A stretch of 64,000 nucleotides of DNA from Calocera cornea HHB12733 (GCA_001632435.1 KV423957.1:98417-162416); one strand, 5' to 3'; positions 31,635 through 44,565 are shown, counted from the first letter of the stretch. Translations and numbers: made by a program. Notes: a model not told the origin generated them from the sequence alone.

Positions 31635-33220
31635 TCATTTAGACAGAGGGTACTCCTTCAGCGCTTTCCTCACTGCTCGCGACCGCTCGCCCGTACCCGA
31701 GCAATAATGCACAGCACTCTCCTGGAAGCCGTTGAACTGGCTTGCGGCACAGATCGTATAGGCACCCATGTCTCCGAAGCCAATCCAGTCACCGATTTTC
31801 AGTCCCGACGGTAACACCACCCTCGAATTCACACAGTCTATGCTGTCGCAGGTCGGGCCCCAGACGCTGCACAAGGCAACTGCATGATTCTCGTACTGCT
31901 GGAATTCGTGGTCGATCGTCAACGCGTAGGGATGGACAACTTGGTGGTCGAAAAGAATGCAGTTGAATGACCCATAGACGCCATCATTGATGTAGTCTAT
32001 AGGCTTTGTCAGAAACAGCTTCAACAATTAATGAAACGTGCTTACACATGATCGAGGGTTCATCTTCATCGGCGTTGCCGTTGGTGCTTGGCTTCGCCAT
32101 GACGGGTCGTCGAGCGATTATATTGGCGGCCAAAGAGAAAGCACCTGCGACGTAAAAGCGGCCAGGTTCAGAGATCACACGTACTCCCTCTTCGACCGGG
32201 AAGTATTCGTTCAGCGCACGCTCAACAACAGCGGCAGTTTCTTCAAAATTCTTCGTTTCGAATCCGCCTCCGATATCCAGGAAGTTGAAGCGGTAGCCGA
32301 TATCTCGTCCAATGTTGAAGGCAACATGAGCGCGCTCGATAGCGTCCATGAATGCGTGAGGGTCATAGCAACCGCTGCCAACGTGGAAGCTGATACCGAT
32401 TACGTTGAGATGGAGGGACTTGGCCGTACTGAGAAGCAACGGGACAGATGCCAGCGTGGCACCAAATTTCAGGCCTAGCCTGCAGACGCTCTTCGAGTCG
32501 TCCGTCAGGATGCGAAGGACGAGTTGCGCGGTGGGGTGTATGCGAGCAATCTTGTGCAGCTCATCAACGTTGTCGAATGTCATCATGTCGACCCCAAGCT
32601 GAGAAGCGTTGCGAATGAAGGACACCGGTTTGCATGGATTGGCGAATATGATGCGGGACGGCTCGACTCCAATAGAGAGGACGCGGGAGATTTCGCCATA
32701 CGATGCACAGTCGAAGCCTGCGCCCAGGGAAGCTAACAAGCGTAAGACGTAGGGGTCAGGATTGCATTTGATGGCTAGACCAGGATATATAAGAAAAGAT
32801 AGCTGCAGTCGACAACGAGAACGTACCGTAGAAGGGCTGAACGCGAGGCAAACAACGAGTCCACTTCATATGTTGGAGCCAAACGCTACCGAGGTCGGCA
32901 ACAAAGAAAGCCTTTTCTGCATCCACATCACCGTCCGAGGCTTTCTGCCTCTCGCGAATCAGATGCTGCACGATGTCTTGGGGTTCGCCGCGCAGCACAG
33001 GTGGGAGGTCTGCAAAGAAACCGTCAACGTCTTCAAGATCTTCATCATCATCCTTCGTCGCGGGCAAAGTTGCTGTGCCTAATCCACCAAGGGTGGAGTT
33101 AGATATAATAATGTCTGCCGTTGCAGACGTGCTGAGTTCAATCGAGTTTTGTGCAGATTCGTCGTACGCCGGTTGATGAACGGACAGCCGAGCGTCGGGA
33201 TGCGTGTGAGTCTTCAGCAT
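31635..33220 (-). CDS. SPE1: Ornithine decarboxylase
   Basis: Three exons (33220-32827, 32774-32046 and 31996-31635) with GT-AG introns give a 494-aa protein. It is a pyridoxal-phosphate enzyme that converts ornithine to putrescine, the committed step in polyamine synthesis. The PLP lysine is in AIKCNPDPYV, right after intron 1. SFHVGSGC, DIGGGF and EPGRFYVAGAFSLA build the barrel active site, and the catalytic cysteine is in WGPTCDSIDCV. The N-terminal 80 residues before the core are Ser/Asp-rich and may serve regulation or turnover. The start is the ATG at 33220; longer upstream frames are not needed. The gene is transcribed away from the glutaredoxin gene and shares an 860-bp intergenic region. 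Confidence 0.95.
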
Positions 33221-34083
33221 TGGTATAGTGCTTTGTTTTTGGGTAGAAAGTGTCTGGTATGACGGTTGTGCGATCTGGGTCGAGTTCCCCTGGTCTTCGC
33301 GACAGCGAAGAGCTGGAGGGCGCCTCCCGCGATCGAGATATACGAAAGGGAAGAAGAGGGTTGGGATGTGACCAGGACGAGCGTCAAGGAGGATCACCTG
33401 GAAGAGACATTAGCAATGAATTGCGATTCGCCAAAGGACAGGGAAACGGACCTCGAACAAAGCACCACCTGGACGGAAGCGAGGTCAGCGGCTGGCAAGG
33501 TGCAAGCAAAGGGGAGGAAGGCGCACTCTCTGTGGAGCAATCTAGGATCTAACGCAGGAATGATGGGCAACTTTGGGGACCACTTTTATGCAGTAGTCCA
33601 GGGGTGAACACCGCCGTGCGGTTTTATGCAGTCGAGGAAGGGGAAGCCGAGTGAGAGATAGAGAGGCGAAGGAGGGGGGAAGGGTGGACGGGGGGAGGCA
33701 AGTAGGGGTGATGTGAGCAGGCAACGCGGAAATTTGCGACCGGGGACCGGACTGCACGGGCCCACCTGATTGTGACTGATTCTGCAGTGGGCTGCATCCA
33801 GCGCCGGGCGCACCCCCAAGGGCTTTCCCCCCAAAGTTTGGATCCGGCCGTCCGAGCACTTTCCCAAAGTGTTTACGTCATCCCAGCGAGCCGATTGGCA
33901 CGACTCGCAGCGCGCTGCCTTTCTCATCCAACCTGCCTCTGTCGCCATTCTGCCCCTTGATTTATAAACAGCTCGTCTATCCTTGGACCGTCAGGCCATC
34001 AGCTCTGTCCACTCGCGCCCCCTTCTAAACAGCCACCTTCCCTCATAGATCCCTCCTCTTATCTCCTCTCGCCAGCTCCTCCA
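33221..34083. promoter_or_regulatory. Divergent promoter region of ODC and glutaredoxin
   Basis: 863 bp between divergent starts. The ODC side has a long pyrimidine-rich tract when read in its direction (about 33730-33640), as is common near fungal transcription starts. A gattggc sequence on the plus strand (about 33892) is an inverted CCAAT-like motif. No confident operator is assigned. Confidence 0.45.
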
Positions 34084-34997
34084 ATGGCAACCCCTCCGAA
34101 TTATCATACGGTCGACTCCCCGGCTCATTTCCAGGCCCTTCTTTCCGAGGATCTCACGAGGCTCTCTTTGCTCAACTTCTGGGCCCCATGGGCAGCCCCG
34201 TGCAAGCAAATGAACGAAGTTGTTTTGGAAACGGCGAAACGGTACCCCTCCTTGCTGGTTCTCATGGTCAGCGCGCACCTGCTGGATATCCGCCTTGCAC
34301 GGAATGGCCTAACATCGTGCCGAACAGATAGAGGCAGAGGATCAGCCTGACATTTCCGAATCCTTCGAAATTGAAGCTGTCCCATCCTTGATCCTGCTCA
34401 GAGTGCGTCGTTTGCCGGGTTACCTATCCAGGCCTGATGTCCAGTAACTGACGATCTGCCCTTCTAGGGCCACACGTTGCTGAACCGCATTTCCGGTGCA
34501 GATGCGCAAGGCCTCCAAGCGGCGTTGGCTTCGCACCTCAACGGCGCTGCCGGTACAGCGCATGGCAAGGAGACACCCGAGGAGATGAACGCGCGTCTGA
34601 AGACGCTTATGAACAGGAGTAAAGTAATGCTGTTCATGAAAGGCGATCCCGATGCTCCCCGTTGCGGGTTTTCGCGCCAGACGGTCGAGATTTTGCGAAA
34701 GCAGGGTGTTCAATTCGATTATTTCGATATTCTGTCCGATGATGCTGTTCGTTCCGGTAAGCTTGTTGCGGCTGGTATATGATGCCCTCTGCTTAAACGC
34801 TATCACAATAGGCCTGAAGGTGATCAACAACTGGCCCACTTTCCCGCAACTCATCGTGGACGGAGAGTTCGTTGGGGGTTTGGATATCGTACGTGCTCCA
34901 AAGTGACATCTGGTCAAGAGCTGATTGAACCTGGCGAATGCAGATCAAGGAGATGGTCTCTACTGGAGAGTTCCAAGACTTGCTGTCTTCGGCGTAA
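34084..34997 (+). CDS. GRX4: Monothiol CGFS glutaredoxin with thioredoxin-like domain (Grx3/Grx4, PICOT)
   Basis: Five exons (34084-34266, 34328-34402, 34468-34756, 34812-34888 and 34944-34997) all join in frame to give 225 aa. The N-terminal thioredoxin-like domain has [11 protein letters not shown], a single-Cys version of the thioredoxin motif. The C-terminal glutaredoxin domain has [15 protein letters not shown] with the CGFS active site that binds a [2Fe-2S] cluster with glutathione, then [19 protein letters not shown]. In fungi these proteins act in the cytosol and nucleus in iron sensing and Fe-S trafficking, inhibiting iron-responsive transcription factors. Length and domain order fit the family. 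The start is the first ATG in frame after a pyrimidine-rich leader. Confidence 0.95.
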
Positions 34998-35142
34998 GCC
35001 TGGGCCTTGCTGACAAGGTGTAGAGAAGCTCTAGTCCTTATGCCTTTAGTTACCTTGCGGTCTTCTACATTGTGTGTGTAAGAATCTAGTATCCACGAAG
35101 ACTTTGGCCGTGGCCGTGTATTATTATAGACTGACAACGAGT

Positions 35143-38100
35143 TCAGTGGCCTGGAGCGGGAAAAGATGAAACCACCAACCCAACAACTCTCATGAGCAGA
35201 TATCCTACAGTGGCTACCACCTGTGTGCCACTGTTTAGTCTCTGAATACAGACATTGCAGGAGTGTCTTACAATGGCAGCCATCACACTCGCCGGGACTC
35301 CGTTCTTCAAGAAATCAATGTTGGTGAGATACCTCCTTCCCACCTCATCTTCCTGATTTGCGCTGCGAAAGAAGTCGTCAGATGGACGGCCGTGTACGGC
35401 ACAGCACAGTAGATCAAACGTACGCGGTCTGATTTGGGAATCCTGACACAGGCATGCCCATTCCCGTAGAGCAAAGCAATGCCGTCAGCATGATCAGGAG
35501 CCTCGGGTGAGGATCAGTCAGTCGCCCGCCGACTTCTGCGGCGATGGGCACCAGAAGGACACTCGCAATTGTGTGTGAGATGAACGTTGAGACGACCAGC
35601 ACGATGGCAGACAAGACCAAGACCACCTGGTAGAGGTCGAGTCCAGAAATCGCTGCCCTGATCTCCTCGTCGAAGCTGTCTATCAAGCCGCTAGACACGA
35701 CCGCCTTGCCAAGAGCTATACCGCCCATTGCTAGGAAGACTACGCTCCACAAGAAACTTTCGAAGTCCGCCTATGAGACAACGCATGAGTAGACGTCTTG
35801 TGGAGGCAATCCCAGGACTTGCCTTCTTCAGTACACCCGTTCCAAAGAAAGCGATAATTGGGATCAGAGCAATGACTCCCATGTCACCGACAATACTCTC
35901 CATACTGTGCTCCACAAGCCAAAGTCCAATGGTAACAATCGTCACGAAAATGATATAATACTGGCTCCAGTTCAGCGCTTCTCTGGTTGCTCGAATAGGC
36001 CGAATTTCTAAAGGATTGCCTTCTGCATCTCGTGAAGGCTGGTAGGTGACAAGGAGAAGGAGCCAGATGAGCATGATAGATACAGCGGAGACCGGCAGGG
36101 CTACCGCAAACCAGCCAAGCCAGCCAATGCGTGGGTCCATTGCCTCCAATGCGATGAGATTCTGAGGTGAAGATATCGGGGAGCTCTGTCCTCCAATATT
36201 TGCGGCCAAGGCAATGGCGATCTTGGAAGACTTCAATGTCCTCTCAAACCCTGCGAGGCAAAATGCTCACTATGATGCATGGGGCGAAGCTGGAATGGAC
36301 CGGCAGATTTCGGAGTATCGGCTATATACATTGTCAAGTCAAGTGAATTCGAAAGCTTTGAAGAGACAGCGCACTCTTATGAGGGAATAGCAAAGGGTGG
36401 GAGCAGCAACGTTACTGTGACAGATGTTGATATTTATCTTTCAGATGCGGGAAGCACTCACCTTATCCACATGCTAGCAAAACACGCTACGCCCATGAAA
36501 GATAAGATCACAATGCTCGGTCGTGTCCCGGCGAGGCTAAGCAGACGTGTCACCAGCAGCCGATCGATGTTCGACTTGCTAAGTGCCGAGGCAATTGTGA
36601 AACCACCAATGAGGAGCATAATGGTGGGTGAGAACATAACAGAGAACACATATCTGGAATCACATCAGACACACCATTGTGGGAGGTAGATCGACTAACT
36701 TGGTTGCTTCCACGGCGGTGAGACGCTGACCTGAGCCATCCGATGCCTTGATGACCCTCAGGAAAACCACCAATAAGGGGACAAGCATCGACGTAACGAA
36801 TAGTGGAATTGCCTAGACACCGTAGTCAGCGCAGGGTCGCTGGGGTGTGACGTCACGTACCTCGGTTGCCCAGAGTAAAGTACATAGGACCAAGATGGCG
36901 AGACAATTTTGGCGTTCCACCTCCTCCATGGTCTGCACCTTCAACAGTATCACAAAGACAGCCACGCTTGTCGCCAGCGATATAAACTTGGAAGTGATCC
37001 CGATGCTTCCAAACGGTGTCCAAATTGCGAACCACGAGGCCGAACTTTCTCCTTGGACGGTAGCGTCTACGGTCGTGAGCCAGCCCTCGCTTTGTCCATT
37101 TCGTTCCCGGTTAATCATTTGTCGCCACACTGTGTCTCTCTCCCATACGACCTGAACGAAAATCCATTTAGAAGACCTCATTGCATTCAGGGGGGGGCAC
37201 TTACGTGCTCACGTTGATGAAGTTTCAGCTGCCGACGAGCAACGCTACTGTCACCTTTGGTGACACAGCGAGCATAGAGGCCAATAAGAGTATTGATGGC
37301 TTCCGATACTCTGGCTTTAGTGGTTGGCTGGAACGGGCGGGCTACTTCGACTTTGGTCTGGAGGTAGTCATTTTTGAGCTGTAGCACTTGACCATGAGAT
37401 GAGAGTATAATTAACTGGGGAATGAACAAACCTCATTCTCCGTGACTTTGTCGTATCTGAAAATTTTATGGTTCAGTCGAACTTTCCAAAACAAGTGGTA
37501 CTAACTTCTTCAGTATCTTATTGAACCCGGTGAAGTTCAGCTCCACGTAAGACTTGAGAGAGGTGAAAGATATGTAGAGAGAGGTAATACGACGCTTGAA
37601 TATCAGGCGCGTGTCCACAGCGTTATCCGTGTTGGAGGTCCACACATCATGAGAATCGCCACTTTCGGAAATATTGCTGGTCACCGTGCGCATGAAGCTT
37701 CCAAGGGGATTTGTGGAAGTGGATCGAGAACGAGCATGGGTATAAGGGCTTGGGTCCCTCCTACCATGTCCTCCATGCGAGGGACCGGTGCCGAGCTCGA
37801 GGTCTGCGGAGTCGCTGTTAGCACTGAGCGCTCTGGGTCGTCCGCTCAGCGCTCCATTGGCGGGATGCTCCGCGAGAGGAGAGCCATCCCGTACTGCACT
37901 GATTGAACTCCTTCTATCTGCATGAACGCATAAGAATGTACTCGTCGACTGGAACATTTCAAGGAGACTGACGCGTAGTCCGCACTTTCGGTGACCGTGG
38001 CAAGCCTTCTCCAGAACCCGTCCGGGCATCCTCATCATCCTCATCTTCATCTCCGTCCTCACTTTCCTCAGTAAGGCTCATTATGCGAACATCGTTCCCT

Positions 38101-38505
38101 TGGTTCTCAACATCTGCGACGAGCTCGGTTAACTCTTGGAACAGAGCGACTTCTTGTTCATCGTAAAATGCGCATATTCTGGATAGCTCATAGTCCAGCT
38201 GCTCAGCGAAAGAATCATTGGAGTTGCCATGACCAGCTTCCGTAGACATCAGGGCAGATCGTTCGCTGACTCTGTTTCGTTCGCTGGGTCCATTGTGAGC
38301 TTTCTCAATGTCGTAGATGCGAAGCTTCAGTGAAGAGTAACTGTGGCAGCAAGATTAGTTTAACCGACAGATCTGTGTTGGGAGTTAAGGCGTACTTTAT
38401 GTACTTGTCCAGCCATTCTGGCGCCGAGTTATAGCGTAGGGCAGTCCTGCAAAGAAGGTCAGATCTGACCCTTGCCTCCATGTATGCACCTTACTCGAAC
38501 TTCAT
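35143..38505 (-). CDS. SPX-domain low-affinity phosphate transporter (Pho87/Pho90/Pho91 family)
   Basis: The ATG at 38503-38505 opens a short first exon: MKFE is completed across an intron to ALRYNSAPEWLDKYI, then INYSSLKLRIYDIEK, the SPX N-terminus. SPX binds inositol pyrophosphates and senses phosphate status. An acidic linker and the rest of SPX follow (to about 37470). Twelve or so membrane segments of the anion-permease type come next, including ALAANIGGQSSPISSPQNLIAL (about 36210) and IGLWLVEHSMESIVGDMGVIALIPI (about 35930). The C-terminus is VVATVGYLLMRVVGL...APGH, ending at 35143 after a last intron. The family imports phosphate at the plasma membrane or exports it from the vacuole (Pho91); sequence alone does not decide which. 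Many short introns are implied. Confidence 0.92.
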
Positions 38506-38945
38506 GACGAAGGCAGGGTCGACACCAACACGTTCTACGGGCTGCAGGGGAAGGTACTCTTGAGTACTGGCGCCTTTCCCAAGCCAATGCTTGAAGAGCC
38601 AAGCCAGATTCAAAGAAGAAGCAACGTGCCGCTGGACGTGGACTCGCGGAGCGGTCGTACAACCTTGCCGGTGGTGGTGAGTTAGGGAAGCACCCAATGC
38701 GAGCGTGCGTCAGGGACGGCCCCTAATACGCATGCAACGTCCGGCCGAGGAGACGCGTAGATGACCGCAGCGGCTACATAGGGATCCACAAACGGGTCAC
38801 GTTCCCCACTCGACTCGAACCACATCTCCTTACAAGTCGACCTTCGCCCCGTCCTCTTCTCGCCCTTCATTCCGTAATCCACTTGCCCTCTTCCCACCCT
38901 CGTCGCGCACCGGCTGCAACAACAAAACGTCATATCGCACACGAC
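38506..38945. promoter_or_regulatory. Divergent promoter: phosphate transporter and DUF1748 gene
   Basis: 440 bp between divergent start codons. Pyrimidine-rich stretches lie before the plus-strand gene (about 38840-38930). No phosphate-response CACGTG box is present. Confidence 0.4.
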
Positions 38946-39230
38946 ATGGTACTGGGCAGACTGGTCCACTATGCGGCAGACGCCGTGCTCCTATCCACCT
39001 TGCTGGCGGGAGTCAAGCGGTCAAGCGGCTTCGCGTACGTGCTTCCTGCGTTTGTGGCTTCTAATGGGACTGACAGGGATCTTTCATACAGACCTGATAC
39101 ATTGCTGATAACAGACCCCACGGCTCGGAGTGTCGTCGACAAGTACCTTGCTGTTGGAGACACAATCTTCGACCTGGTGCAAGCAACGGCTGTGAATAGT
39201 TCCTACTGGAAGAGAGAAGTGCGGCGGTGA
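38946..39230 (+). CDS. Small DUF1748 protein (fungal, probably mitochondrial)
   Basis: Two exons (38946-39034 and 39092-39230) encode 75 aa: MVLGRLVHYAADAVLLSTLLAG, a hydrophobic N-terminal segment that may cross or dip into a membrane, then GFAPDTLLI after the intron, and a conserved tail ATAVNSSYWKRE. Length and motifs match the DUF1748 family, whose yeast member Mco8/YKL065W-A has been found in mitochondria. The biochemical role is unknown. It is a good example of a conserved micro-protein that annotation often misses because the intron breaks the frame. Confidence 0.88.
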   Translation: MVLGRLVHYAADAVLLSTLLAGVKRSSGFAYVLPAFVASNGTDRDLSYRPDTLLITDPTARSVVDKYLAVGDTIFDLVQATAVNSSYWKREVRR

Positions 39231-39474
39231 TCTCTGAACGGCATGCGGAGCTCCGGTGAGTAGTATGCGGCGTACTCTGGTCAAGGGCAGTCCTAAATTG
39301 TTCTCAATAGAGATTCCTGTAGGCCCAGTGGCGTTGTCTCTGTTCTGTGTTCGACCTTTCCACTTCACTGTTCTGTGTACGAAATCCGTTATGGGATAAT
39401 CATAATCCTGGTTGTATATGCATTGCGCCGCGGTACAGACTGTGATCTGCTGTAATGCTAAATCGCCTGGCCAA

Positions 39475-40835
39475 TTAAACACCAACCAATATATCCCTCA
39501 TAATCTGTGGCACGGTTTCGCCCCGTTTCATTCCTGGTCTCCATACCTGGCTCTTATCATGAGGCAATGCTACAAGAGTGCGATCCAGGATACTAAGAAC
39601 CCCCTCGCCCACATTGCGTATGCTGACACGGTGGCCGAGGACGTGCACATACACGCGAGCAATGTCCTCCTGCGTAGGGTGCTGCGTCTGCCTCCGCCCG
39701 TCTTCGTTGCAGAACATGATGGTAGAAACAGCGGTGAAATGCTTGAAGGCGGCTCTTGCACGATTGCCAACAAGGAGCGTCTGCAGAAGGGGGTGTTGTG
39801 TGGCAGCAGTCAGGAGGTTGCTCATGTAGTTGGCAAGGAAGGGATCAAGAGAAGGGAGCGGATGTTGCTTAAGTCGATGAAGATACTGCTAACATGAGAT
39901 GTATACGGTAATGCCGGGGGTGAGGTACTCACGTGCATGGGTATAACAGGCGAGGATGGAGCAGATGGGGTAGATTGAGGTTGAGCGAAGCTGTTGGGTA
40001 TACTAACATATGAGCTGAAAGAGAACTGATCCAGCTGCCAGTCAACGGTCAGAATACAGACTGGACGTGCTGTTGGATAAGACTCACTAAGCACGGGATC
40101 ACATGTGGTCTTTCTCGACCATCGCCGATGTCATTAAGAACAACAACAAGCAAGTCGTCAGGAAGGTGATGCACTGTCCCGTTGTAGACGCATGATCGGG
40201 CGCGAAGGACGTTCCACAAACACTCCTGCGTGTCGTGCGTGGACCTTCCCAAGGAGGTGACAACAAGTGCCTGGGGCAACGGTCCGAATGGACCGCCCCC
40301 ACGAGACCTGAGGCTGCTCGAATGGGACCGAAAGTTGCCCGTCCCCGGATGCGAAAGCGGTCCTGGTTGTCGACGGCCCGTACCCGAAGAAGCTCGAGAA
40401 TTGCCTGTGCTACTCTTTCGTGAATGGTTCGAAGGGCCGCCAGCCCCATCGCCCTCGGATACTGAATAACTGAGTAGGTCGGAGAGCAAGGAGTCGGGGC
40501 TTGTGTCTGAACGGCATCGCAGATGCAACGTCATCAAGCCAAAGATGTCGGACAGTATCTGCCGGCCCCGTGTCAGTCTGGAAACGGATCACCGACACAG
40601 ACAAGTTTCTCACAGAGACCACCATCTCCCGGAGGTGGGAGAGTTCCTCCCGCTGGCTCCGGAGCAAGAGGTGGTTGCCAGAAGGTAGATGAGCCCTTGC
40701 GATCAGGCAAAAGAGGAGGCAGGTAAATACATGCTTGTCCACCGGCACATCTGTGGCATCTGACACATGTGCATACAGCGATGCGAAGAATTGGGGAGAA
40801 CCGGGCTCAGGCAGAGGGGTGCTGTGCGAATCCAT
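39475..40835 (-). CDS. Mg-chelatase-like AAA+ family protein (fungal), start uncertain
   Basis: Minus-strand exons carry QALVVTSLGRSTHDTQECLWNVL, HHLPDDLLVVVLNDIGDGRERP and, across a clean GT-AG intron at about 40083-40033, CLLDQFSFSSYV. The last exon has HPLLQTLLVGNRARAAFKHF, EDIARVYVHVLGHRVSIRNVGEG and ends at 39475. This resembles the sensor/lid part of fungal proteins annotated as magnesium-chelatase ChlI-like. The Walker A and B regions are not clear, so it may be a non-catalytic relative. The first in-frame ATG I can use is at 40833-40835; the frame stays open to about 41030, so the N-terminus could be longer or begin in another exon. Function in fungi is unknown. Confidence 0.6.
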
Positions 40836-41192
40836 GCCGGGGTGGATCGGAGAGAGGTCGTTCTCGAACGCGTCACTCGCGTAGCTGGGCCCAGGTGACC
40901 CAGCAGCAGAGAAGACGGATAGGATGACTGCCAACGCAAGTGCTACTGTGACATCCTGAGCTCTGCGTGCATTGCGCGACGCGCTGGACACGCCACTGTG
41001 CGCTGTGACATCACTGTGCTTCACAGCCACACAGCCGCCCTAACCCGGGCAGACCGATGATGACCCGGCTCCGGGAACGCAGGTCGGGAGGGGACGACTG
41101 CGAGCGGTGCTCCCGTATACCCCCTCTTAGCTGGTTTCACTCACTCTGATCACACAGCGCGACTTTGGACTTAACGCGTCGTTCCGACGCCC

Positions 41193-44100
41193 ATGGCGAC
41201 CCCGCCAGCAAACATGCATCTCTTCCCCCCGTCGAGGCCAGAGCGTCCCGTGCTCAGAGCGCCCGCCCAGCCGCTCCCAAAGGGCGCACGGGCCCCCATC
41301 ATCCCCGCTTCCCCAACCGTCTCACACCCGTCGCCCACCCAAGGCTCGCCCGCCCAGTCCCCAGCGAGGGCCACGTGGAACGGCTTCCCTACCCCGGCCC
41401 AGCACTACTTTGACACCCCGTCGTCACCAGGTGGCAGTGGCCTCGCCCCTCCCTCGCCGGGTGTAAGGCGTGCTCGACCGCTCCCCACCCCTCCTCCACT
41501 CAGTCCGGTCGCACCGCGCCAGCAGCCCATCTACTCACCCAGCACCCTCGGCCACAAGAGCTGGAGCAGCCTCTCCCACTCGCCTTCCGCCTGGACCCCA
41601 GACGAATGGTCGGAATGGAGTGAGCCAAGCAGCTGGAGCTTCAGAAGCAGCACCGCGTCCTTCGACACTTTCCCCACCACATCCCTCGACAGCCACTCCG
41701 CCGAAGCGGTGCGTCTCTCCTCCCGTTCGCGCACTCATCCGCTGACACGTGCCTAAGACGAAGCGCGACTCGATCGTGGCAGACGAGCTCCTCCAGCACC
41801 GAGAGTATGTCTTTGTGTGTCCCAGCCTTGCGAAGCATCTCGCTGATCGCTCCCCCAGATTCGAGGAAGACGGCATTCAACGATTTCAGTCGGGAGCACT
41901 CGCGAACGATGAGGCCGAGTGGCATCGGCTGGTGCCGAAAGAAGCCATTGACGCCCTGCCGAAGAAGGAGGTTCAGCGGCAGTCGTACGTCCCCATCCTT
42001 TCTGCGTCTCCAGCCGGTATTGACGACCACTAGCATCATCTTCGAGATCATAAAGTCGGAGCGCGAGTACGTTGCCGACCTTACTGCCGTGCAGGATGTG
42101 TTCATTGCCTCGCTGTGCTCGGCCTCCCCTCCCCCGATCGGTCCTAAGCCCGTACTTGAAGCATTCCTGCTCGAGGTCTTCTCAAACCTGTCCTCCATAA
42201 GAGCGCAGCACGAGCGCATGCTCGGGCTTCTCTTCGAACGGCAGCGCGAGCAGCACCCGATCATAGCCTCGGTGGCCGATATTGTTCTCGACGGCGCGCT
42301 GCGCAGTACCCCGGAGTACGAAGTGTACATCAAGCATTATCCACTGGCGGAAGCTCGACACCGTCGCGAGCTAAGCCACAACCCGCACTATGCTCAGTTG
42401 GTTACGTCATGCGGGGATGATCCCCGTGTACGACGGCGTGACCTCATCACCTTCCTCTCGCGTCCCGTCACCCGTCTGCCGCGCCTGGCTCTGTTGCTGG
42501 AGAACATGGGACGACAAACCGACCCCGATCACCAGGATGCTCAGAGCACCGAGCTCATCCTCTCCGTACTTCGTGATGTCGTGCGCTCGGCCCAGCCCGG
42601 CATCGCTGCCGCCGACGCCAAGGTCAAGCTCTGGAGCCTCTGCGAAGGGCTCGTATTCCGCCGCGGTGAAATACTAGACATGGACTTGTATGACGAGAAG
42701 CGCACGCTGGTCCACTCGAGTGTTCTGGCCAGGAAGAAGAAACCGGACTATAATACTCATATGTGGGTTGATCTGTATGTTGGTTTACTGGATAATTATC
42801 GTGAGTGCCTCCCTAGCCTTATCGAAGCCGTGCTGACAAGAGTAGTCTTATTGACCCAGCAAGAGACCCATATGGGCAACATCAAATATGTTGTAATTTC
42901 ACGAGTATGTGCGCCCTTTCAATCGACACACAACCACTGACCAGTCCCAGCCCATACCCCTACAGTACCTTCGTCTCGGCTCCTTCACCTCTCCATCCGA
43001 ATCCCGGCGTCAAGACCGCCCCGCTCAGACAGACGGGGAAAAGACTTCCTCTTTCAATGTGACCATACCCCTTATGCGCGGACAACAGTCCGTTTGGCCC
43101 TTCACAATATACCACGCCGTTCAACGATCCCAGCGCAGGTACACGCTCTACGCAGACTCAGAGGCCAAGAGGGCCAAATGGCACGAGGGACTTGTGGATG
43201 CACTGGGCGTGATATCGGCTCAGCAGGAGGCGAACCGGGTACGTCTTCATTCTCACTCAGCTGAACTGTCTCAAATGCTAAACCCTGCTTTTCGAAGTGG
43301 TTTGCGGTTAACACACTCAGCTCGAACTTCTTCCGTCCAGAGGGAAAGCAGGCCAACGCACCGGGGCCCATCATTTGTGCCGCGTCATTCAGCTACAGGC
43401 AACGGGACTTGATTGCACTCGGCTGTCCTGACGGAGTCTGGGTTGGCTTTCGTGGGGATGGTAGATGTAAGTTCCTCGTATGGAGTACGAGGAGACGCTT
43501 ATGCTGAAACCGATGCCAGCATATCACAAAGCACTCAACCTCCCCAACGTGACTAGCCTCGCCACCCTCCCGAGATTCGACCAGCTTGTAGTGCTTTATG
43601 ACGGCCACCTGGTGTCACATTCGCTCGAGACCCTCGCTCGTGCGGCATCTGGGCAGACCCTCCAGCTCGGCCTGTACAACAGCTTTGAGCGTGTCTCCAA
43701 ACCCGATGAGGCGGTTGCATTCTTCCGCTTGGGTGAAATCGGTGGACGAATCCTAGCCGTGTATGCCATCAAGCGTCCGCTGAGGCAGACGACGGTTGTT
43801 GCGATGGAGGCAGTGAGGGATCCGTCGAAGATGCGTATGGAGCACAGACAAGGAAAGCCGCCACTTTTCATCCAGTACGGATCTGTGCGCCATTTCGGTC
43901 ACATTTACTTTGAATGATACTGACGATACTGCAGACATTCTACGTGCCCAAGGACGCATATGATATCGTCATGTTACAGAAGAAGATTGCTGTATGTACA
44001 GAGAAGGGGTTGACAATCAACGACCCGACCGAGTAAGCTAGCCGCCGCAATCTGACGAATACTGACTAACCTCGTTGATAGCCTCTCCAGCAATACTGCC

Positions 44101-44565
44101 ATCGTTGTACCCGACTTTGCACAATCTTCAAATGACAAAGCAATGGCGTCTCTCAAGCAACGGTGCGAGGTGTCCAAACCGCTCGGTATGGTTCGTTCTG
44201 GCGAAGCCGAACTACTCGTCGTCTACGAAGATTTCGGCTGTTATATAACCAAACACGGTATACCTGCGCGTCGTTCTGGCTATGTTCGCTGGGAGATCAA
44301 GGCGACCCATGTGGTCTTTCGAGCCCCACATGTCTTGCTGTTCGACGGCGAGTTCGTCGAAATCAGAGAAGCCTCTACTGGTCGACTTGAGCAAGTGATC
44401 GAAGACAAGAATATACGCCTGGTTGGCGATGCTGTAGGCAATGGACCGTTGCTCATCGCCATGAAAGGTTCAGATCCCATTTTCGATACCTTGGCGGAGC
44501 TTGTCCAGACGCAACCGCTCGCAGCTGATGAGCACGGGGTCTGGGCCGAGTGGGGCTTATGGTAA
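41193..44565 (+). CDS. Rho guanine-nucleotide exchange factor with PH and CNH domains (Rom2/Tus1-like)
   Basis: The ATG at 41193 opens a Pro/Ser-rich low-complexity N-terminus (to about 41700). A short helical segment follows (EEDGIQRFQSGALANDEAEW). The DH (RhoGEF) domain at about 42035-42700 starts IIFEIIKSEREYVADL and contains LITFLSRPVTRLPRLALLLENM. A PH domain (about 42720-43240) contains WPFTIYHAVQRSQRRYTLYADSEAKRAKW. A CNH domain (about 43270-44560) contains FAVNTLSSN and ends EHGVWAEWGLW. This order is that of yeast Rom2/Tus1, which activate Rho1 for cell-wall synthesis and polarity. Several introns, each with GT-AG ends, connect the frames, for example after HSAEA, inside HREF, and after QRQS. 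Only 360 bp separate this start from the first usable ATG of the divergent Mg-chelatase-like gene. Confidence 0.93.

Noticed and set aside
33250..33607. Plus-strand frames of about 100 codons upstream of the glutaredoxin
   Set aside because: They overlap the ODC 5' region on the opposite strand and show no domain or conserved composition.
38770..38830. Possible tRNA (tggttcgagtc on the minus strand, like a B box)
   Set aside because: No matching A box, acceptor stem or anticodon arm could be built around it.
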